In this document: positions 5,105 to 8,843 of the stretch, in pieces
How positions within the stretch are numbered: the first letter of the stretch is position 1
How the letters are laid out: every line of letters begins with the position of its first letter
Assembly: GCA_012329085.1 (NCBI GenBank)
Contig: JAAXQB010000085.1
Location: 1 to 8,843 of the forward strand
From: Methanosarcinales archaeon
Lineage (GTDB): Archaea; Halobacteriota; Methanosarcinia; Methanosarcinales; Methanosarcinaceae
Length of the DNA stretch: 8,843 nt
Direction of reading: 5' to 3'
The notes under the pieces: generated by a model
Databases searched by the model: none
What the model was told of the DNA's origin: nothing
Seen by the model: only the letters and a program-made list of their open reading frames with translations
Made by a program: the position numbers and the translations under genes

Positions 5105-5965
5105 ATGGGCGAATTTAACCTTATTAATATCAATTCTTCATTTGAAAGCTATCAACAGCTTATTGATTTATATCATGAAAATAAAAATCGTCAATTTGAA
5201 ATTATTAAAATTTCTTTTCAACAATGGTTTGATGCAAATTTGAGTTCTGTTCTTGGAGGGGTTTTAGATAAATTACATTGGAACTTAAATACAATTCAAT
5301 TTAATTTTAATTCTTCTGACATACAGACTATTATTCAAAAAAATAATTTTTTATCACATTTTGGATATGAAAAAGTCAATAATCTGCATAATACTACTAT
5401 AAAATATAATAAACTTAAACCATCAGATGGTAAGTTTTTTCATAAGTATGTATTTAATGAAGTATTGGAACATCCCGAGTTGCCAAATATTAGTTTAGAA
5501 TTAAAGAAAAAAATTGCTGAATCAATCTATGAAATTTTTATAAATGCTAAACAACATAGTAAATCCGAATTTATATATACATGTGGACAATTTTTTCCAA
5601 CAAAACATATTTTAAAATTTACTATTACTGATATTGGCATTGATTTTAAAAATCAAATAAATAATAAATTTAAAAAAAATCTATCTTCAATACAAGCCAT
5701 TAAATGGGCAATGATTGATGGAAATTCAACAAAGCAAGATACAGGAGGAATTGGATTGACAATTCTTAAAGAATTTATATGTATGAACGAAGGTAAGATG
5801 CAAATTGTTAGTAATGATGGATTTTATCAATTAGATGTTGATGAAGTGAAAACAAAATTCTTTTCGAATAATTTTCCTGGGACAATTATAAACATGGAAT
5901 TTAAAACTGATGATGCCAAATCATACATATTAAATGGTGAAATTGAATTAAATGATATATTTTAA
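5105..5965 (+). CDS. GHKL/HATPase-type ATP-binding protein paired with a STAS-like protein
   Basis: The 286-aa protein has a family-specific N-terminal region (about 1-130) that includes KPSDGKFFHKYV near 105-116, and a C-terminal GHKL ATP-binding domain (about 132-270). The ATPase motifs are visible: N box EIFINAKQH with Glu143, Asn147 and His151; D-x-G motif DIGID (176-180); and glycine box GGIGL (214-218). FPGT (257-260) and the strand INMEF follow. There is no histidine phosphoacceptor domain and no membrane segment, so it is not a classical sensor kinase. By analogy it may be a SpoIIAB/RsbW-like kinase acting on the STAS-like protein encoded 17 nt downstream, or a GHKL ATPase that changes shape on ATP binding. 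The start is ATG 5105, probably leaderless. The substrate is unknown. Confidence 0.85.
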   Translation: MGEFNLININSSFESYQQLIDLYHENKNRQFEIIKISFQQWFDANLSSVLGGVLDKLHWNLNTIQFNFNSSDIQTIIQKNNFLSHFGYEKVNNLHNTTIKYNKLKPSDGKFFHKYVFNEVLEHPELPNISLELKKKIAESIYEIFINAKQHSKSEFIYTCGQFFPTKHILKFTITDIGIDFKNQINNKFKKNLSSIQAIKWAMIDGNSTKQDTGGIGLTILKEFICMNEGKMQIVSNDGFYQLDVDEVKTKFFSNNFPGTIINMEFKTDDAKSYILNGEIELNDIF

Positions 5966-5982
5966 AATAAGGGAATTTAATA

Positions 5983-6333
5983 ATGCAAGAAATTAATATT
6001 AGTGTATATGGCACAGTGGGCAGTAGTTTTTGTGTAGAGGCAGACGATGGTCAAAAAATATATAATTTGATTGAAAAATCATTTAAAGAAAATAAAAAAA
6101 TTTTACTTTCATTTCAAAATGTTGAGATGATTACTACAGCTTTTTTTAATACTGCCATTGGGCAACTTTATCGCGATTTTTCAGAAGAAGAAATTAAGGA
6201 TAATTTATCCGTGGAAAATATACTTCCCACCGATATAATATTATTAAAACGGGTAGTTTCTACTGCAAAACTTTACTATCAAAATCCAGAAAGGATGCAA
6301 AAATCCATCGATGAAATTCTCGAAGAGGAATAA
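5983..6333 (+). CDS. STAS-like domain protein (DUF4325)
   Basis: This small soluble protein of 116 aa has the DUF4325 STAS-like pattern: a beta strand ILLSFQNV (40-47), the turn EMITTAFFNTAIGQLYRDF (48-66) where STAS proteins carry their phosphorylatable DS motif, and a C-terminal strand and helices. Thr51 and Thr52 sit where anti-sigma-factor antagonists carry the phosphorylated Ser or Thr, so they are candidate acceptors; this is inference. GGGA at 5971-5974 lies 8 nt before the ATG. It follows the ATPase gene by 17 nt, and its TAA overlaps the start of the PIN gene (TAATG). It is probably the partner or substrate of the ATPase. It has no DNA-binding or membrane segment. Confidence 0.82.
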   Translation: MQEINISVYGTVGSSFCVEADDGQKIYNLIEKSFKENKKILLSFQNVEMITTAFFNTAIGQLYRDFSEEEIKDNLSVENILPTDIILLKRVVSTAKLYYQNPERMQKSIDEILEEE

Positions 6334-6890
6334 TGATAAAAAGATACAATTTGGGGAATATTTATAATCTAAATGAAAGAAAAATATTTTTTGATGCAAA
6401 TATCATTCTTTATATTTTTTGACCTACAGATAATAGATGGGAAGTAAAAGAATATACAAGTATTTTTAACAATCTTTATAAACAAAAAAATGAAATGTTT
6501 ATTGATTTTATTGTAATTTCAGAAGTTGTTAATCGTGCAATTAAAATTGAATATGATAAATATATTCAAAAAAATAATTTTTCAAAAAATAAATTATCTT
6601 ATAAAAAATATCGCGATAGTAAAGAAGGACAAAATACTATTAATGATGTTTATCAAATAATAAAAAATAAAATTGTTTCTATATTCAGTATCAAAGGTGA
6701 AGATTTTAAAATAGATGATATTGAAAATTTTTTACAAGTTACTCTTTTAGATTTTTCTGACAAAGGTATTGAAGCAATCTGTAAAAAAAATAATTATATA
6801 CTTTTAACTCATGACAGAGATTTTGTAAATTCGGATTTAGAAATTTTATCTTTAAATAAAAAATTACGAGAAATTGAAAATTTTTCGTAA
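6333..6890 (+). pseudogene. PIN-domain nuclease gene interrupted by an in-frame TGA
   Basis: Starting at ATG 6333 (overlapping the upstream TAA; GAGG at 6325-6328) the frame encodes 185 codons with a single TGA at codon 30 (6420-6422). Both sides belong to one PIN domain: KIFFDANIILYIF with catalytic Asp21 before the TGA, then PTDNRWEVKEY, Glu64 in VISEVVNR, Asp143 in DFSDKGIEA and Asp161 in LLTHDRDF after it. The last 155 codons are free of stops. Restarting at ATG 6495 would drop the first catalytic Asp, so the gene is inactive unless the TGA is read through. A change from GGA (Gly) is the simplest origin. TGA ends rpo7 and spt4 normally in this window. The intact form would be a ribonuclease, probably the toxic effector of the unit. 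Confidence 0.75.
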
Positions 6891-6910
6891 CACACAATTT
6901 AAAAATATAA

Positions 6911-6930
6911 CTTTATTTTTCTTTTATTTC
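6911..6930 (+). terminator. Pyrimidine-rich terminator after the ATPase-STAS-PIN unit
   Basis: A T-rich tract (CTTTATTTTTCTTTTATTTC) starts 21 nt after the PIN stop. It fits an archaeal oligo-T terminator and separates this unit from the following gene. Confidence 0.5.
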
Positions 6931-6937
6931 ATCTAAT

Positions 6938-6957
6938 TGTGCATCAAAGCATGCACA
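6938..6957. promoter_or_regulatory. Inverted repeat just upstream of the GNAT-M50 gene
   Basis: TGTGCAT (6938-6944) and ATGCACA (6951-6957) form a perfect 7-bp inverted repeat with a 6-nt spacer, ending 21 nt before the ATG at 6979. Position and symmetry suit a repressor site overlapping the promoter, or an mRNA leader hairpin. Confidence 0.45.
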
Positions 6958-6978
6958 TAAAAAATATTGGTATGTGAA

Positions 6979-8082
6979 ATGAATCAAAAAATCGTTGTTC
7001 GAAAAATTCAATTCAACGAAGAAAAAGAAATCTGGAAAGTCGCTAAAACACTAAGTATATTAGAGCGATATTATTTTTATTATTTGACTTATAAACCATA
7101 TAGTGTTAATGCTCTGGTTGCTATTTATGAAAATTCGATTGTGGGATGTATTACGCCCCACATCAAAACGCATTCTGGGGAAAAGATAGGCATTATTGGG
7201 GGAATTTTCGTTGATTGTACCGTTCAAGGAAAAGGAGTGGGCAAAGCATTAGCAAATGCCGCACTATCTCATTTTCAGAAAGAAGGATGTAAAATCAATT
7301 ATGTTCTTGTAGATAGATTCAATTCACCATCGTGGAATATGTTTTTGCATAAAGGTTTCACTCCATTTGAATTTAATGAGCAAATTAAAGTTTATGGTTG
7401 GAAAACTATACCATTATGGGAAGTTAATGGCTATTTGTGGGAGATGGGATGCTTTATTTTAAGAAAAACAGATAAAGAGAATCAAGCAACGAAAGAAATT
7501 TGGGAGGGGTGGCATTTATCTTTAGCTTGGATTTCATTTAGTTTTATTATTTTACTAATGAATGTTAGAATTGGCAATCCATTATTTAATTATATTCCAT
7601 TCATATTAAGTGTTGTGGGTGTAAGCATTCTTGCCCATGAATTATCACATAAGTTCATTGCTCACATACTTGGTCTTAAAACAGTATTTAAGATTTGGGA
7701 ATCTGGATTGGTACTCAGTGTTTTATTGGCTTTATTTGGCATCACCGTTCCCTTTTATGGCTCCTCTTTTATTAAGCAAAAGGATTGGTCATATAACAAA
7801 AATATTAAGAAAATGGGTTTAATTTATAGTATTGGTCCTATTATTAGCTTGATATTAGCTTCTTTGTTTTTAGGATTAACACATTGGTCAAATATATCAT
7901 GGATTGTAACTTTGGGAACAATTGGGTTTCATGTAAATTTTATTATTGTTTTGTTCAATCTAATTCCTACATTTCCGTTTAACATGTTTGATGGCAAGAA
8001 GATATTTCTTTGGAATAAGATTGGTTGGATTCTATTAGTTATGTGGTTTATCTTGCTATTTGCTATTGTAAAATTTTTATAA
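6979..8082 (+). CDS. GNAT acetyltransferase-M50 site-2-protease-like fusion membrane protein
   Basis: A soluble N-terminal half (about 1-165) has the GNAT fold. The strand IGIIGGIFVD leads to the acetyl-CoA loop QGKGVGKAL (83-91), and helix, strand and FLHKGFTPFE follow as in GNAT motif B. The C-terminal half (about 180-367) has about six hydrophobic segments and the M50 signature. HELSH (His220, Glu221, His224) lies in the second segment, and NLIPTFPFNMFDG (327-339) supplies the distal Asp338 zinc ligand. It is therefore likely an intact intramembrane or membrane metallopeptidase with a cytoplasmic acyltransferase head. The start at ATG 6979 matches the GNAT beginning; a TTG at 6967 would add four residues. 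No strong ribosome binding site is seen. The target of either activity is unknown, and the gene stands alone. No catalytic residue appears to be missing. Confidence 0.88.
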   Translation: MNQKIVVRKIQFNEEKEIWKVAKTLSILERYYFYYLTYKPYSVNALVAIYENSIVGCITPHIKTHSGEKIGIIGGIFVDCTVQGKGVGKALANAALSHFQKEGCKINYVLVDRFNSPSWNMFLHKGFTPFEFNEQIKVYGWKTIPLWEVNGYLWEMGCFILRKTDKENQATKEIWEGWHLSLAWISFSFIILLMNVRIGNPLFNYIPFILSVVGVSILAHELSHKFIAHILGLKTVFKIWESGLVLSVLLALFGITVPFYGSSFIKQKDWSYNKNIKKMGLIYSIGPIISLILASLFLGLTHWSNISWIVTLGTIGFHVNFIIVLFNLIPTFPFNMFDGKKIFLWNKIGWILLVMWFILLFAIVKFL

Positions 8083-8167
8083 TTATTTTGGTAAATTTAA
8101 ATTTCTTTATATGAATTGATATCCACCATATTATAATTATTTAAAATTTCTATAAAATACAAACCAA

Positions 8168-8218
8168 AAAATTAGAAATTTTCTCCAACGCATTTAATGC
8201 TCATTTGTTTCAAATGAG
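8168..8218. repeat. Two triloop inverted repeats
   Basis: AAAATT (8168-8173) pairs with AATTTT (8177-8182) around AGA. CTCATTTG (8200-8207) pairs with CAAATGAG (8211-8218) around TTT. The second stem is the CTCATTCG/CGAATGAG repeat hairpin with a matched C-G to T-A change next to the closing pair. Confidence 0.8.
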
Positions 8219-8273
8219 TAACGCATATTTTCCTAATGAGAATATTCTTTCGATAAATTATAAATTTCCATCA

Positions 8274-8298
8274 GTATATAACTTTACAAGTTATATAC
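8274..8298. repeat. 10-bp perfect inverted repeat
   Basis: GTATATAACT (8274-8283) and AGTTATATAC (8289-8298) form a perfect 10-bp stem with a TTACA spacer. Its sequence is unrelated to the main repeat family, so it may be a regulator-binding site or a terminator-like structure. Confidence 0.7.
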
Positions 8299-8368
8299 AA
8301 TGAAAAAAAGATGATTAGCACAAGCTTAAGTAAAAATTTCTTAAATTTCACCTTAAAATCCAATAAAA

Positions 8369-8385
8369 ACACACAAAATGTGTGT
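8369..8385. repeat. 7-bp inverted repeat with AAA triloop
   Basis: ACACACA (8369-8375) and TGTGTGT (8379-8385) are perfectly complementary around AAA. No T tract follows, so a terminator role is not supported. Confidence 0.6.
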
Positions 8386-8481
8386 AATAACTACAAAATA
8401 TATAAAATAAGTCTTATTAAATATAGTTTGAAAAGAAAAAATGATGTAATTTTTATACTGTTATGAAAAAATAATGTAAAT

Positions 8482-8502
8482 GCTCATTCGTTTCGAATGA
8501 GC
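8482..8502. repeat. 9-bp hairpin of the main repeat family, TTT loop
   Basis: GCTCATTCG (8482-8490) and CGAATGAGC (8494-8502) are identical to the arms at 2224-2244, but the loop is TTT rather than GAA. It stands alone, without the second hairpin of the 44-bp element or any tandem expansion. Confidence 0.9.
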
Positions 8503-8730
8503 TAATCAAAATTCTCTTATGAAGTTAGACAATATTCTTTATGTTTGATAGAATTTTAGATTTTCAATTTAAAATATTTTTTTTCATTTTTAATCCTATA
8601 AATCGACAGAAAAAGAGTTTATGTTTGATAGGTCATACACTAATCAAGTCAAACGATATTGTTTTTTACCACATCTTTGAACGTCAAGACAAATTACACA
8701 CTAACGCTCAAAACATTCAATCATGAGCAA

Positions 8731-8805
8731 ACAATCGTTCGTTCCGAACAATCAAACGATCGTTCGTTCCGAACAATCAAACGATCGTTCGTTCCGAACA
8801 ATCTA
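8731..8805. repeat. 25-bp tandem repeat, three copies, related to the hairpin family
   Basis: Units 8731-8755, 8756-8780 and 8781-8805 share the core CGTTCGTTCCGAACAATC with exactly 25-bp spacing and only one or two differences between neighbours. Each contains GTTCG-TTC-CGAAC, the reverse-strand form of the (A/G)TTCG-GAA-CGAA(T/C) core of the clusters at 182-331 and 2163-2545. Units two and three begin with the palindrome ACGATCGT. Confidence 0.92.
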
Positions 8806-8843
8806 TTAAAAACAAATATGATACGACAGTATAAATTATTACA

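Larger units (their letters stand above)
8083..8843. other. Long intergenic region without a convincing gene
   Basis: No protein or tRNA gene is recognisable in the last 760 bases. A 61-codon frame at 8541-8726 (+) is rich in Phe and Ile, has no ribosome binding site, and ends beside the repeats; I regard it as chance. The region holds several inverted repeats, mostly with 3-nt loops, and a 25-bp tandem repeat, listed separately. Confidence 0.55.

Noticed and set aside
6333..6890. TGA as a reassigned sense codon across the genome
   Set aside because: TGA terminates rpo7 and spt4 at the lengths expected for those families, so it is a stop here. The nearby MntA pseudogene shows that single-base nonsense changes occur in this region.
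8541..8726. 61-codon frame in the 3' intergenic region
   Set aside because: There is no ribosome binding site, no recognisable motif, low-complexity Phe/Ile-rich content, and it runs up to the repeats. It is probably chance in AT-rich DNA.

Overview
The window looks like AT-rich chromosomal DNA from an archaeon, most probably a euryarchaeote and perhaps a methanogen-type lineage. The first half holds a typical archaeal information-processing cluster on the + strand: translation factor aIF2 gamma, a PIN-domain protein, RNA polymerase subunit Rpo7 (RpoE'), Spt4, GTP-dependent dephospho-CoA kinase (DUF359), and ribosomal proteins S24e and S27ae. The genes are packed tightly, with stop/start overlaps and GGAG- or GGTGA-type ribosome binding sites. 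No finer taxonomy can be read from the sequence with confidence.

Layout: 1-180 has no recognisable gene. 182-331 is a repeat cluster. 461-2052 holds aIF2 gamma and the PIN protein. 2163-2545 is a second, larger repeat cluster of the same family. 2589-4472 is the run rpo7-spt4-DUF359-S24e-S27ae. 4659-4939 is a badly decayed MntA-type nucleotidyltransferase antitoxin gene. 5105-6890 is a compact three-gene unit: a GHKL ATPase, a STAS-like (DUF4325) protein, and a PIN nuclease interrupted by an in-frame TGA. 6979-8082 encodes an N-acetyltransferase domain fused to a membrane M50 (site-2-protease-like) metallopeptidase. 8083-8843 has no convincing gene but several hairpin-forming inverted repeats and a 25-bp tandem repeat.

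Main points. (1) aIF2 gamma has no ATG, GTG or TTG start that keeps its first beta strand; the sequence points to an ATT (AUU) start at 461, 8 nt after a perfect GGAGG. (2) The intergenic repeats are modular. A 44-bp double hairpin occurs three times with identical spacing, and a 60-bp tandem repeat carries a compensatory base-pair change in one stem, so the folded structure may be what is maintained. (3) The ATPase-STAS-PIN unit resembles a partner-switching module joined to a toxin-like RNase, and is the best candidate here for a little-described defence or toxin system. (4) The GNAT-M50 fusion joins acylation and intramembrane proteolysis in one chain.

The first half is a conserved housekeeping region. 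From 4480 onward it turns into accessory DNA, with decayed toxin-antitoxin remnants and repeats, where many euryarchaea would continue with further conserved genes.
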